From contig OZ038500.1 of assembly GCA_964036315.1 (NCBI GenBank), positions 62,116,602-62,180,601 on the forward strand: 64,000 nucleotides of DNA, in the 5' to 3' direction. The DNA comes from Acanthosepion esculentum (Eukaryota > Mollusca > Cephalopoda > Sepiida > Sepiidae). Of this stretch, positions 44,693-56,767 are shown piece by piece. The position numbers and the translations under genes were made by a program. The notes under the pieces are model-generated. The model saw only the letters and a list, made by a program, of their open reading frames with translations, had not been told where the DNA came from and searched no databases. How positions within the stretch are numbered: the first letter of the stretch is position 1; each line of letters opens with the position of its first letter.

Positions 44693-45599
44693 AAAAATAA
44701 AAATAATGACCAAACAACAACAAAAAAATCATAACTAATTACTATTTTTCAAAGTAGAACCTTAAAAAAAAACTTCAATGTTATATTACAAAAGAGTACT
44801 GAAAGATTCTCAGCCAAACCAAGAAAAAAGATTTTTAAAAAATAATAATAATTCTGGTATTGGGTAATTTGGTCAGGTTTTAGGAAGTAGATAATGGCCA
44901 ATAATTTTTCAGCACCTGCTCATAGTTTAAGTTCATTTATTCCTTATCATTTTTTTTTTGTGTTTTCTTTGGAAGCTGATACCTCCCAAAATGTCACGTG
45001 TCAAAATGTACATATAATTAAATGTTTAATTTGCTTGATTCTCCTTTTTTTCTACCTTTGCACCAAATCAAAGCTGTTGTGAAATAACCAACCATGAATG
45101 ACTTCACTGGGATTCCATTCTTCTGAATTAAATAATCATGAGTAAAATCCATCTCAGTTTGGAAATCCAACTGAAGAATTTCAAATCTTCATATTTATTC
45201 CAATTCTTGATATGCCTGCCTTAGGCAAAAGTAAATGGATACTTTTGTTTTTAAAGAAGTTGTCCAAATGGTTTAAAAAGTGTCTTTCTTCTGGCTCCTC
45301 TGCCATAACAGGATATGTGATGAATGTACCAGTGTTGCTGTTCTTGTTTCTTCCTCTCTATTCTGTCTCTGTCTCTCTCCCTCTGTTTTTTTCTCTCATT
45401 CCCTCTCTTGTCACTCATATGTATGTACATTTCTTTCTTTATTCTTTCTCTATCTGTTGTCTTGATTTTTTGTTTCTTATTAAAACAATATACTTTTTAA
45501 AAAACATCTGAAATATCAAGCATATCCACTGCATATCATTTAAATAGTGCATAATTATTGATACTGATAATCAACTTAAAACTCCAGTTTTTGAGAAAT

Positions 45600-45735
45600 T
45601 AAAGCCTGAAGGTTGTGTTTAAGCATGAAACATTCTGTTGACTTTGGTGTCCATCCACTCTTATATTAGACATGCTCTATCCCAAACATTGACCACATTT
45701 ACCTATAAATATAACATGCATTAAAACTATATTTT
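45600..45735 (+). repeat. AAGCATGAAACA...GTGTCCA repeat
   Basis: TTGTGTTTAAGCATGAAACA, TTGACTTTGGTGTCCAT and CCTATAAATATAACATGC match the 7380-8220 family. The next 140 bp carry the TTGTCAGG..TATCAGCAATTGA repeat. Confidence 0.7.
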
Positions 45736-46024
45736 ATAATTATATACAGTTAATTCAAATAAAATTCCTCACTTAACTGATTAATGATTCAGCACCTTGA
45801 CTCTGGTGTTTTTCATAACCAAACCATTTTGTAATCCTTCTGTCCGCTTGTCAGGAAGTATCAGCAATTGACTGTGGATCTCATTTTTGTTATTTTTATA
45901 TGAAGTTAAAAATTAATTTATTCACTAGTTATTGGTGTTAGGTTGATTTTTTTTTTTTCTATTTGTGTGTGTGTGAAATGTGGTTTTATATATAATATAT
46001 ACATATACACCAATCAATATAAAT

Positions 46025-46660
46025 GTACAATGCTGTCATTTTGTCAACTCTTTTGTATGGCTCTGAAACTTGGACAACTTATAGATGACACATTAAGCAA
46101 TTAGATGTCTTCCATAAAGGTTGTCTCTATACAATCTGTGGCCTAACATTTGGTGATCAACTGTCAAATGCCAACCTTTTTGAGAAATACAAGATTGGTA
46201 CCATCGAGACCTTTATAATGCAATCACAACTACGTTGGGCTGGCCATGTGGCAAGGATGAGTGATGATCGCATACCAAAAGTTCTTTTCTACAGTGAACT
46301 CCACAGTAGTCATAGAAATGTTGGTAGACTTTGGCTCAGGTGTAAAGATAAACTGAAAAGCAACCTTCATTCAAGAACTTTGAAGAGGTAGCTATGAAGA
46401 GATCAGAGTATCATTCTAGCTGCCATTCAGGAGTAATGCAACATCAAGAAGTAAGCATCAGTCGACTATATAAAACACAAAAGCAAAATAAGACAGCTAA
46501 CAGTGTTCCTGCTGCACTTGGATACAATATATTCTCCTGTACTATTTGTGGTCTTTTGTGCAATTCTTGAGCTGGTCTCGAAAGTCATGCTAGGCATGCA
46601 GATAATTAATTTGTGGTTGTCGGAACCTCATACCTCGAACTCGATGGGAGAGTCCATCAC
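46025..46660 (+). pseudogene. LINE RT C-terminal fragment
   Basis: Reads VILSTLLYGSETWTTY, IKQLDVFHKGCLYTI, YKIGTIETFIMQSQLRWAGH and VARMSDDRIPKVLFYSEL with stop codons. This is the 'LLYGSETW...LRWAGHV.RM.D.R.PK' end of a LINE protein, the same family as 11303-11700. Two or more stops and frame breaks follow the RWAGHV region. No catalytic palm is present. Confidence 0.85.
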
Positions 46661-48700
46661 CAATCAATAACCCGCAATCAATTTACAACCACAGTTTGAG
46701 ATTTATACTGCAGAGAAGAGAAGCAGAAAATACCTCAGTACATATGATTCCTTTGTCAGCATGAGCTGCCATTTTAAAAATGGAAGATCCTCATTCATTT
46801 TACATTGGCTCATGTGGGATATTGTTTTACCTTTCCAGCTGAAGTTCCTGCTCACTACACAACATCTTAAAATTGTTATCTAGTCAGATTATTCAAATCT
46901 CATTGAATTAACATTTTATTTCTGGACTCATGAACATTGACTGGAAAGTTGTAAATACAAGAATTTGTGATAAGGCTGTATGTTCCTCTAGCATTCCCAC
47001 ACTTTAATAAAATACTAAAAAAGTCTTACTTTATTGACAAGGCTTAGATATACTAGTTTCATCCCCCACAAAGGGCTAAAACCCCAGAGCATTCACTTTT
47101 TGAATGGTTACTTGCAGACTCAAGTATAAACCTGACTTATGTCTAGCTTTTTAACTCTAGTGCAAAATCGTATTTTTCTTTTTCTTTTTTTTTTAGTGTA
47201 AAAACAGACCTATGTCTCTTCTAGTACCATTTTGAACTATATCTACCTATCTATCAATTCTTTGTGGGGTTTTTTTGTCCAACAGAAATTACATTTGACA
47301 TTAAATAACCCAACCAATGTTCATATATTGTTAAATTAACCAACCAAACCAATAAAGTTTGGTAGTATCATTGAGCTCCACTTTGGATTCCCATGGATCA
47401 GTACTTTGGCCTTGAAGCCATGTCTAAACCAAGGTACTCAGCTGATGCTTTCACAGCAACATGTGTTTGAACTATACTTATGGTTTTCAAGGATTACTTA
47501 TTGCAATATACAACCAAAACATTTTGGGAAAAAAAAATAAATTAAAAATAATTTCTGGAATAACAATTTTTCATTTACAATTTTCAAGCAACAGAATGCC
47601 TGCTACTTACTTTTTCATATTGAATGATAAAATTTCTTTTTTGTTTATTTGCACTGTTATTTGGTACTACCAGATATTCAGTTACCAGATACTCAGCTAT
47701 TGTTTTAAAGCTTTTTCCATCTAATGAAATACAGTATCCACTTCCCTCGTTTTTGTAAAAGCAGTCAAAAAGGGCTTGATTCAAGTTCAGAGACCCTTTT
47801 CATCAACTGTTCAATTCTCATCAGGTGCCAATTTGTATTAAGATTTTACTCTTATTGGTTTAATTCTAATTTCTTTGGCTTTTTTAGCATTACTTTCCAA
47901 TTGCCATCCTATGATTACTAGTTAACAACAATGATGAAAAATAAAGAATAATTCTCTAGTGAGATTCAAATTAAAATCTCATTTTTATTGGGAGCTAACC
48001 TTCCCAATTAAGCCACAAAAGCAAATCACTAAAAGCCATGCATATTCCCAACGTCTCTGAGCACAAGTACACCATCTTTAAATACATGCACTGCTTTTTT
48101 GCTGGTGAAGATGGTGGCATGTCACCTCACAAGGCAAAAAGCAAGACTTATCAAAGGTGGATGAGCTTCTTATAGGAGCCAAAGCTATATATATTTTTAA
48201 AATAGTTTTTAAAATAGGATACAGAATGCCGACTAAGAAATTTGGCATATATAGTTTACACAGAAAACACGTAGGATAGACTAAAAAAAACATCATAAAT
48301 CTTACTATTCAACACGTTTTGAAAAAAGTGTATGAGGATTTACCTTGGATTAATTAAAGAAAAGGCTCTAGGAATTTCTTACTTTTAAGCCATTCTGAAA
48401 ATGAGATGAAGATTTGCCTTTAATACAATACAAAAAAAGCTGGGAAAATATATTAGCTTTTGACATGAAGTAAGAATTATAAAGAAAAGATACAGAATAA
48501 ATATTAACAGTTTTTTTAAAAGTCACTCATTTTCTTTCTTTTTTAATCATGAGAAAAGCCAGCTTAGGGAAAAAGTACGAATGATTCATTATTTAAGCAG
48601 ACACAGAAATACACATTTCTTTCTTTCATTTTTGGATCCGAAGAAGCCTGGAACAGCAAAACATAATTAAATCTATTTTCAATGAAACTTTGGCCATTTG

Positions 48701-48701
<1 letters not shown>

Positions 48702-48756
<55 letters not shown>
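48702..48756. repeat. (AT)n microsatellite
   Basis: About 27 AT units. Confidence 0.97.
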
Positions 48757-48757
<1 letters not shown>

Positions 48758-48954
48758 GTATGAAACCAATGAGTAAGTATGAAGAAATAACAAAAAGTGA
48801 GAAATATCCACAACATTCTACATGCAGGCACATGCACATGCCCGTACCTGCACGCACGCATGCATGCACAACACACACAATAAAAAAAGAAGAAACATAG
48901 AACAACCTTATACCATTGAAAATATGTGTAAATTATTTATCTATTTTCAAATAA

Positions 48955-49091
48955 AAGTTGTGAGAAAATACAGTCAATTGGTGGTATCTCCTGACGAGTG
49001 GGCAGTGATCGCTGGAAGGTCTGTCTACAAACTAGAGTTGGGATGCTGAAAATAACATCAGCTAAGTGTCAAATTTTATATTTGTATTAAT

Positions 49092-49095
<4 letters not shown>
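48955..49095 (-). repeat. TTGTCAGG...TATCAGCAA dispersed repeat, minus copy
   Basis: GGTATCTCCTGACGAGTGGG, AGTGATCGCTGGAAGGTCTG and CAAATTTTATATTTGTATTA are the reverse of 37994-38190. It is directly followed by (AT)n at 49095-49156. Confidence 0.75.

Positions 49096-49156
<61 letters not shown>
49095..49156. repeat. (AT)n microsatellite
   Basis: About 31 AT units at the end of the repeat 48955-49095. Confidence 0.97.
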
Positions 49157-49159
<3 letters not shown>

Positions 49160-49249
49160 TAGTATGGGGTCTCAAACCTTGAATGTCAACCTTTCTAGAA
49201 ATTGTGTCTCTATAAAAACACTTGGTATACTTAAACTACTGTAGATATC

Positions 49250-49345
49250 TGAGTTGGGTGTCAGGAAGAGCATCCGGCCTTGTAAAACCCTGCCTCAAAT
49301 CATTATCAGAGATCCTCTGTAAGTAAGGACTCACCTTGCTTTGTG
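49250..49345 (+). repeat. SINE tail (GGAAGAGCATCCGGCC family)
   Basis: GGTGTCAGGAAGAGCATCCG, GCCTTGTAAAACCCTGCCTC and AAATCATTATCAGAGATC. It resembles a SINE tail widespread in cephalopod genomes (from memory). A diverged copy is at 50958-51040, and the minus copy at 37780-37965. Confidence 0.7.
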
Positions 49346-51979
49346 CAAGATTAATCCTGGTCCTGCTTCAAAAAAAGGCTATGTTTGTAGCAATATTAGA
49401 TGTGACAGTATTCCAATTTTTTAGATTAAGTATGTAATTCACACTAGAGATTTTAACCGAATTTAATGGCCATCAGGAACCATGATTTAAGAAGTATGTA
49501 TACTTGTTGACCCCAATATCTACTGGGTTCATCCAAAGATATACCAAAGTAAGATTTGTAGCCATAACATCAAAGACCTAGGAGTTCCAAGAGTTGACCT
49601 AGGAGGTGTAATTATAGCCACTAAGTGCAAAATCAGGCTGAAAAGGATACTGAAAAGTGCACCAACATAAACAAGGAAATGAACCTTGGATGTACACACA
49701 TAAGACAACTATATAGCAGGAAGTTATATAAACATCCAACCTCCAGGGGGGGGGGGGTCAGAATCCCTCACATCCTCATAAGAAGAAGATTGAATGTTCA
49801 AAGAGAAACTCAAAGCACATGTCCTCAATTTGGTTGATGCTTATTTAACAGAGTCCAGAAGTGAATAAGCAATTATTTTAAATATGAAAAATTTAGTCTT
49901 GTATTCAATAAGTTAAAATATATTGTTCTACCCACCAATTCTGTCACAACTACAATTGAAAAGAATTTATCTAAGCTTAACATAAAATTTATCACAACTA
50001 CTTCTAAAACAATAAGACTTAATTATTACAAAACAAAATAATAACCGAAGCCTAAAGGAGGAATTTACTCTATCACATGTAATAATAATCACCACAAGGA
50101 ATACATTAGAGAAACCTTGAGGAATTTAAATAAAAATTATATGAACACAAAAGGAATATCTTACAAAACAACACACTCAATGAATTAGTTGCTCACCATA
50201 ATGAATCTGACAATAATTTTGATTTAAAACTAATTAAAAGAGAAAGCAATTTACTGAGACAAAAATGTATAGAAAATGCTTTATTTACTAGATCATCTAC
50301 AGTAAATTTATGTCCCGATTGTTATAACATTTCAACTTTCGTGACCAATCTTCTGCTATCACACTGTGGGATATTTAATAACAAAAGCGATAAAAGTATA
50401 AAAAACAACAAAAAAAAATAATTTAAATCAACTAGATAATATACCCAAAACATTTAGTTAAAAAAAATTTTAATTTGAAATTTTCAGCATCCCCTCTCCT
50501 TCATGCACATGTGTAATTGCATCAGTGTGAACTTCACTTTAGTCCAATTAAGTCCTAAAGGACAAAATACATCACACAAAAACTTTTTTTTCACTTTATC
50601 ATTGATTTCCCTTAAACTGTTCTTGATATATAAAAATGTATATATTGTTTTACCATCTTGTATTCTTATCAGATATTATTAACATATTATTTATTAATTT
50701 CTGACTATTATTTCTTTTATCTTAATTTCTTTTGCTTTTTTTAACACTATTATATCTAATACTACTTGTGTAAAATATATACAGAGAAGATAATGGCATA
50801 CATTTGATGAAAAGAATATCTCTATATAGCTATATTTCAGTGACTCATGCTGGTGAGACCTAATTGTTAAAAGAAAAGGCATGAGCTCAAATCTCACTAG
50901 AGGTTTATTCTTTATTTCAAACCTAATCTGCTTACTTAATGCATACAAATACTGATGTGGGCTCTTGGAAGAGCATCTAGCCTTGTAAAACCTTGCCTCA
51001 AATCATTACAAGAGATCGTCTGTAATGATGGACCCACCTCGTGATCTCACCAGAGGTTTATTCCTTATTTCAGATCTGATCTACTTAATGTGTAAAAATA
51101 CTGCTGTGGGCCCCTGCTCAGTCTTACACCAACTGAACAAATCACCCAATGTTGTGTTTTGATTCTTGTTTGTGTTGGTGTGAACAAAAATTTGGAAAAG
51201 TCCAGTGTATGTTCACAAGTGGACAAAAGGTGGAATAATGCCACCACAAGAAATGAAAAATATGTATTCTGCTTCCAGTGTATTTGGTTATTTATTCCCA
51301 GATTCACACAGCAAGGTCTAGGTGTTAGAAAGGTGACACTTGGGACATCTTTGCTCCTACTTCTGTTTTCTATCATGACAGACTAATGGACCAAATCTTC
51401 CTTTCAGCTTGTGAGAACTCTGACTCTATACCTCTCTTGCTTTAACTGTGCCTTTTGTGTGAGTGTCAACTAGCATCCCTCTGTCCATTTCTACATCACA
51501 ATGTGCAGCTTTCCAACTCTGACTCTCTACATATTTGCTGACTGCTGTCACCCACTCAAGGACAGCTCAAAACTGACTTACTCTGTCACCCTGTATATAT
51601 AAGCCTACAGATGTTATTCCCCAACTTACAGACAAGTGGCAGTTGATCCTGAAAGTTTTTATCTATGTGCTTGCCTTCCCTTCTACCAGCAAGTGACCAA
51701 TTTGGAGATCTTACTTTTGGATTTAAATGCCTATGCAGTCATAAAACCAGACCCATATAAAATAATTTATGACACACTTGACTTTGTATGTGTCTGAAGC
51801 CAATTCAAGTTGGAGATCCATTGTGTCACAAAGGATCATAAAAAGATGATCAGGGAATTGACAAAAAGTATTAGTAATTAAGATGAAACAAACAAGAATT
51901 AAAAATGAAAACCTGACAATGCTTCATCTAAGAAATTCAAACAACATTCTTATATGTATACTCTTAATAAATCTGACCT

Positions 51980-52315
51980 CTCTTTTTTTTCTCTATCACT
52001 CTTCCATTCCTTTCTCTCCCTTTTTTTCTCTATCACTCTTCCATCCCTTTCTCTCCCTTTTTTTCTCTATCACTCTTCCATCCCTTTCTCTCTCTTTTTT
52101 TCTCTATCACTCTTCCATCCCTTTCTCTCTCTTTTTTTCTCTATCACTCTTCCATCCATCTCTTTCTTCTCTCTTACTCTTCTCTACCTCTCTCTCATTC
52201 TCTTCTCTACCTCTCTCTCATTCTCTTCTCTACCTCTCTCTCATTCTTTCCTCCCTCTCTTTTTATTACTCTTACTTTCTATTTCAATTTCTCTCTCAAT
52301 TTCTTAGTGTCTCTC
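51980..52315. repeat. Polypyrimidine minisatellite (~42-bp and ~27-bp units)
   Basis: TTTTTTTCTCTATCACTCTT with CCATCCCTTTCTCTC repeats about four times, then TTCTCTACCTCTCTCTCATT repeats three times. Open frames here are artefacts of composition. Confidence 0.95.
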
Positions 52316-53420
52316 TCTTGTGAATCTTTTTTATATGAATGATTTTTTCCAGAAAGTGAACAGCGACAAGTTAGCAGCTGCCCAACTGAAACAGGTCAGC
52401 CATTGTACACCACCGCTTTGGGCTTAGTTATAGGTGTCGGAACCTTTCACCCAGGCAGCTGCAGTGGGAGAGGATAATTTTGGCTATTTAATTTTTTTTT
52501 TTTTTTTTTTTTTTGCCACAGCAGAGCTTTTTGCTATGCACTATTGCTTTTTTCTCTCTCCAGTCAGCTCACCTGGGTACTACCTGTAGTACCCAGTCAA
52601 TATCACAACCAATCACTTGCTGTCATTATCCAATGACAAGATGAACATTATATTTTGTCTTGAAGTAGATTTGTCAAGAAAATCTGGATCACTAACTTGT
52701 CCAATGTTCTTTATATGCCATGCTCATCAAATCCATCCAAAGATTAAGTAAATCTTTTATTTTTCTTAATATTATTATTTGGCTACATTGCAATGGGTTG
52801 CTCTAAAAAGTCGATTTTCTATAAATTTATGCAATTTCATCTCTTTAAGCTCAACGTAAATGTAAGCATGGACAGCTTTTCAAGTCAAAGAAAAGCTTAG
52901 GCCAAAAATAAAAAAATATATATAATGAAGGTATTAATCAAAATAAGGTGGGAATAACAAAAATTATGTCTAAAACTTTCAGAAGAGTAATTAACATTTC
53001 AAATTTTTGTTCAAACAATAGAACTCCTTTGTTTTTTGTTTTATTTCTGTAGCATTTTGCCTCCAGCCAGAATCTTTAGGCTTTAGGTGCATCTTGGGTT
53101 GATTCAAGAAAAGTACACATTTGAAAACAACCCTATTGTTGAAAAATCATGGATGATAAAAAAATAGAACAGTTAAAGGAATCATTCTGGCTTGTTGATG
53201 TGATTACGAGCTGTTACTAGATTTCGGTAATAGGTAAAGTGTCAAGTAGGGCTCCTTGTAGTGCTCTTTGTAGATTGAACTTGTTACCATAGGGGTATAC
53301 ATGGTCGTCCAACCCTTCTTCAGAACCAACCCCAAGGAACAATTTGATTACAGAAACCTCACCAAGAAGCCTTATGTGCCATGAAGCACCAAGCAAATAT
53401 CATATTATATATGAAAAGAT

Positions 53421-53726
53421 TACAGTATTTACATTAGTCGGACTATTGTCCTCATCTTTGTCGCCATTTTTGTCACAACGTTTCGGCCATTGTACGCTCC
53501 GGCCTTCTTCAGGTGGTTGGAATTTCGAACCGAACCCTTTGTTTTGATCACTGGGGTAGACTGTTCTAGTTCCACGAGCCATGTTTGATGGATGTCAGTT
53601 ATCAGTTATCTCCTGCTAATTTTCCCTCTGAAAGTTCTCCACTGCCTGAACCGGGTATTGAACTCACACTCTTTGGGTCTGTCACTGGATCTAACCAACG
53701 CCTTTATCCACTGTGCCATGTGTCCT
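53421..53726 (-). mobile_element. Full-length tRNA-derived SINE
   Basis: Best single copy, read on the minus strand. It starts GGACACATGGCACAGTGGAT with box A TGGCACAGTGG (complement 53708-53718), then AAGGCGTTGGTTAGATCC, box B-like GAGTTCAATACCC (53653-53665), and a body GGAAAATTAGCAGGAGATAA. The 3' domain is CCTGAAGAAGGCCGGAGCGT...GGCCGAAACGTTGTGAC, GATGAGGACAATAGTCCGAC and TAATGTAAATACTGTA. About 306 bp. It defines the order of parts used to read the dimers and diverged copies. Confidence 0.9.
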
Positions 53727-54239
53727 TTAGTGTAAAACCAAATCTATATCTACATTTCTATTAATTCATTGTGATTTTTGGTCTATATGATCAACATTGA
53801 ATGACTCAACAGGTGTTGATATGTCATCAAATTAACCAACCTGGCTTAACCTCTCATGTGCAGATTGAAATCATCAAGATGTTTGGGTGATAGACAATTC
53901 TGTCTGTGGACATAGTATTGCTGAAATGGATAGATCCAGTTGGCATATTAAAAAGTACTTTTTTTCTTCTTTAGTGTCACCATTTTCTGATACTCTTGAC
54001 GAAAACTGAATAGATTTGCCAAAACAGGGTAGCAACATTAAAAACAAAGTGGTTTAATTTTTCCAAAGAAAATTTGAAACCAAAATATAATTTCTGGCAT
54101 TGTTTTTTGAAATTCTAGTATAAAGTATTGAGATCTGTTTTTTTTTTTTGTTTTTTTTTTTCCCCCACACATTTTGGCCAATATTTAGCCTCTCTCAAGC
54201 ATGTTGCCTTTGGTGGGCTTTCAAAATTGCTTTGTGCTA

Positions 54240-54300
54240 TTTTTCTTTTCATTTCTTCAGCCTGAAGAAGGGTGAATGACATATCAGTTGAAACCCACTA
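54240..54300 (+). repeat. CTGAAGAAGGG...GTTGAAAC repeat fragment
   Basis: CAGCCTGAAGAAGGGTGAAT then ATCAGTTGAAACCC (motif 54262-54294). It has the same layout as the tRNA-SINE 3' domain but otherwise different sequence. Confidence 0.55.
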
Positions 54301-54474
54301 AAAACAAGAAAGATGAAGCTAACACTCTGGTATAAATAAATATTACATTTTCAAATGCAAGATATTCAGTAAATAACTTTGAATGCGGTTGAAAGTAAGA
54401 CAAGGAATAAAGAACTTAGTATGATTTTAAATCTTTACAATTTAGTTTGATAGCCAATAATCATCAAAAATTGT

Positions 54475-54800
54475 TATCTATCTATATGTAAAATTCTGTG
54501 ACTTCCATTAGTTCGTCTGTCCGTCTGTCACACCCTCTAAAATAGCCACACATTGACTTTTCAAAACCAAATTTTGGAGAGAAAACAAAATGACCAACAA
54601 AACATTTTATAGTATAATTACCAACAATATATTTTATAGCAAAATGACAAACAATACATTTTATCTGTAGTTGAAGATATGCGGTTGTATTCAAACTATA
54701 TTAAGTTGAAGCCATAAAATTGTGTTCAAAATATTTAGATTTCGGCATTAAATAACCCATATAGGTGTTGATATGCCACAAAACAAAATCAACCAACTAA
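54475..54800 (+). repeat. Dispersed repeat (ATCTATATGTAAAATTCTGT family)
   Basis: Starts TATCTATCTATATGTAAAAT with a GTCTGTCCGTCTGTC block, then three ~30-bp variants of AAATGACMAACAA.ACATTTTAT. The end shares ATTTAGATTTCGGCATTAAA with 25815-25835 and the VTGATATGCCAYAAAACAAA end with 5790-5818. Its class is uncertain; a non-autonomous DNA element is possible. Confidence 0.55.
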
Positions 54801-55139
54801 CCAACATGAAAGAACTCTTTTGTGATATTAGTCCATATAATATCCAACAATTTCTTAAAGAAATCAAACAGTATTCCAAAATATAACTTTAACAAAACTA
54901 AAACATACACATAAGTATCTCTAATAATTATTAGTAATTAATATGTGCCTCTCGTATATATGTCCACACAAACATGTATATGCACAAAAGCTGAGTATCA
55001 TTTACCATGTATTCAATTGTGAAACCAGAATAACATATATCATATTTTTATTATTTCAAAGCTCCCAAGAAAATTAAATTTTGGCATTGAATGACTTCTG
55101 AAACATTGATATATTGTTAAACAATCAAAGCAAATCAGA

Positions 55140-55615
55140 TTGAGATTCTTGACAAAATCCAAAGTCTGTAATATTATTGGTCCTAACCTAGATTTTTGGC
55201 TTCAATGACTTTCTCACTGCTGTGATGTGGCATTCCCCTGTATTTTCTATAAATATTTTCATAGCAGTTGTTCTAATGAGCTCTCCACCTTGGCACCTCA
55301 TTCATACAAATTTAAGCATACTTCTAGATTGGCAAATAGGCCTCAGTGTTTTGCTGTTGAATCAGCTAGATATAACTAAGTTCTATTCTAATAGTTTCTT
55401 TTCTCACACTTCTTGCCTGTGGAACCCTCTTCCAGTTTCTTACTTCCCTGTATCCACTATCTTTAAAAATTTAAATGCAATTTCAATCACAATCTTCTGT
55501 TTTCCTGAATCTTGTTCTTTTATTCTCACTAAAGTTTTCTCATTCTCTTTCACTCCCAGTAATCCCTTTTGTCTTAGTGGCATTATTGCCTTGCTTGGAA
55601 TGAAATGATTAAAAA
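55140..55615 (+). pseudogene. LINE C-terminus and 3' end
   Basis: In broken frames: ILDKIQSL, FPCIFYKYFHSSCSNEL, FKHTSRLANRPQ, FYSNSFFSHTSCLWNPLPVS and FKNLNAISITIFCFPE. Ends TTGCTTGGAATGAAATGATT. Same family as 27405-27925. Confidence 0.82.
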
Positions 55616-55757
55616 TAATTTGTAATTTGTTGCCAACATCAATTTTGTAATTTGTTAATCTGTTGCCAACAATATTTTGGCATTTCTCTATCCAAGCATT
55701 TAATTATAAATTTCACAGGTAGAAAAACACAGAAAGAATCGATGTCTTATTTTAGTC

Positions 55758-56120
55758 TTAATCATTTCATCCCAAGCAAGGTGATAAAGCAACTAAGACG
55801 CATGGGGTTTACTGAGAGTTAAACAAATTGAGAAAACATTATTGAGAGGACAATAAAAGACCATGATTCAAGGAGACAAGATGACAATTGACATTACATT
55901 TAAATTTTTGAAGATCATAGTTGGCAGGAAAGCAAAAAGCCAAAAGAGTTCCACAAGTGAGAATTGCGAAAGAAGGAACCATTAGCATAGAACTTACACT
56001 TAACAATTTCAATAGTAAAATAATGAGATGTAGCTGCCAATACCCAAGGGAAAAAAAGAAACAGATTCATCCACTGTTAAAGATGCTGCCACCAGAGATT
56101 TTCTTGATGTAATTTCATGG
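55758..56120 (-). pseudogene. LINE C-terminus and 3' end, minus
   Basis: Starts at the 3' terminus AATCATTTCATCCCAAGCAA and runs leftward-to-rightward on the minus strand through the terminal FK.LN motif. It faces the + copy at 55140-55615 tail-to-tail across ~140 bp. Confidence 0.75.
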
Positions 56121-56141
56121 TGAGCAAAAGATGCTGTTTAA

Positions 56142-56249
56142 TTATTTACACTTGGACTATTGTCATAATCTTTGTTGTTATTATCAGAACAGCCGAGACA
56201 TTGTGATAACAACAATGATGTGAACAATAGTCCAAGTGTAAATAATAGC
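56142..56249. repeat. Compact fold-back, ~23-bp perfect outer arms
   Basis: ATTATTTACACTTGGACTAT...CTTTGTTGTTATTATC and GATAACAACAATG...ACAATAGTCCAAGTGTAAAT are inverted. It is a minimal relative of the inverted dimers (GGACTATTGT, GCCGAGACATTGTGA retained). Confidence 0.85.
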
Positions 56250-56292
56250 TCGCAGAAATTGAAGCAGAAAGTTGTTTTTTTTTTTTTTTTTA

Positions 56293-56400
56293 ATTCATCC
56301 CAAGTATGGTGATAATGTCAAGGTGCTACTGAGAGTAAAAGAAAAGAGAAGTGTTTAGAAGGAACCAAAAACAGGAAAAGGAATCGGGGGGGGGGACAAG
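56293..56400 (-). pseudogene. LINE 3' end fragment, minus
   Basis: TTCATCCCAAGTATGGTGAT after a poly-T run resembles the reversed 3' terminus of the 27405-27925 family. Short and degraded. Confidence 0.45.
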
Positions 56401-56767
56401 GAATAAACCTCTACTCCAATACTCCAATTCAAAAGATAGAGGAGGAGTGTGAACCAGACAATAAGCAAACTTATCTACTCTTATTGTTCTGTTGAAAAAT
56501 GAAATTCCTGGAGAAGATTGAATTTAGGTAAAATTGCCAAGCAGGAATTCAGGCACATCTGGTTATTCGAAAACATCTGCAGTAAAAATTTCCCAAGAAA
56601 TGATTGTTTTTGAAAAGACCATTCCCAGACATTCAAAAATTCCTAATTTAATGCTAAAATACAAAGAAATCAGGCACTCATTACCATTTAACAGATTCTT
56701 ATTTTTTGGGGAGATGAACCTTTTAGTTTGAAGTTTAAATCCATTATTTTTTATCTCTTTCAACTAG

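Noticed and set aside
52348..52384. Possible micro-exon KVNSDKLAAAQLKQ between an AG and GT
   Set aside because: It does not resemble the expected TMEM245 continuation, the donor GTCAGC is weak, and no partner exon is seen.
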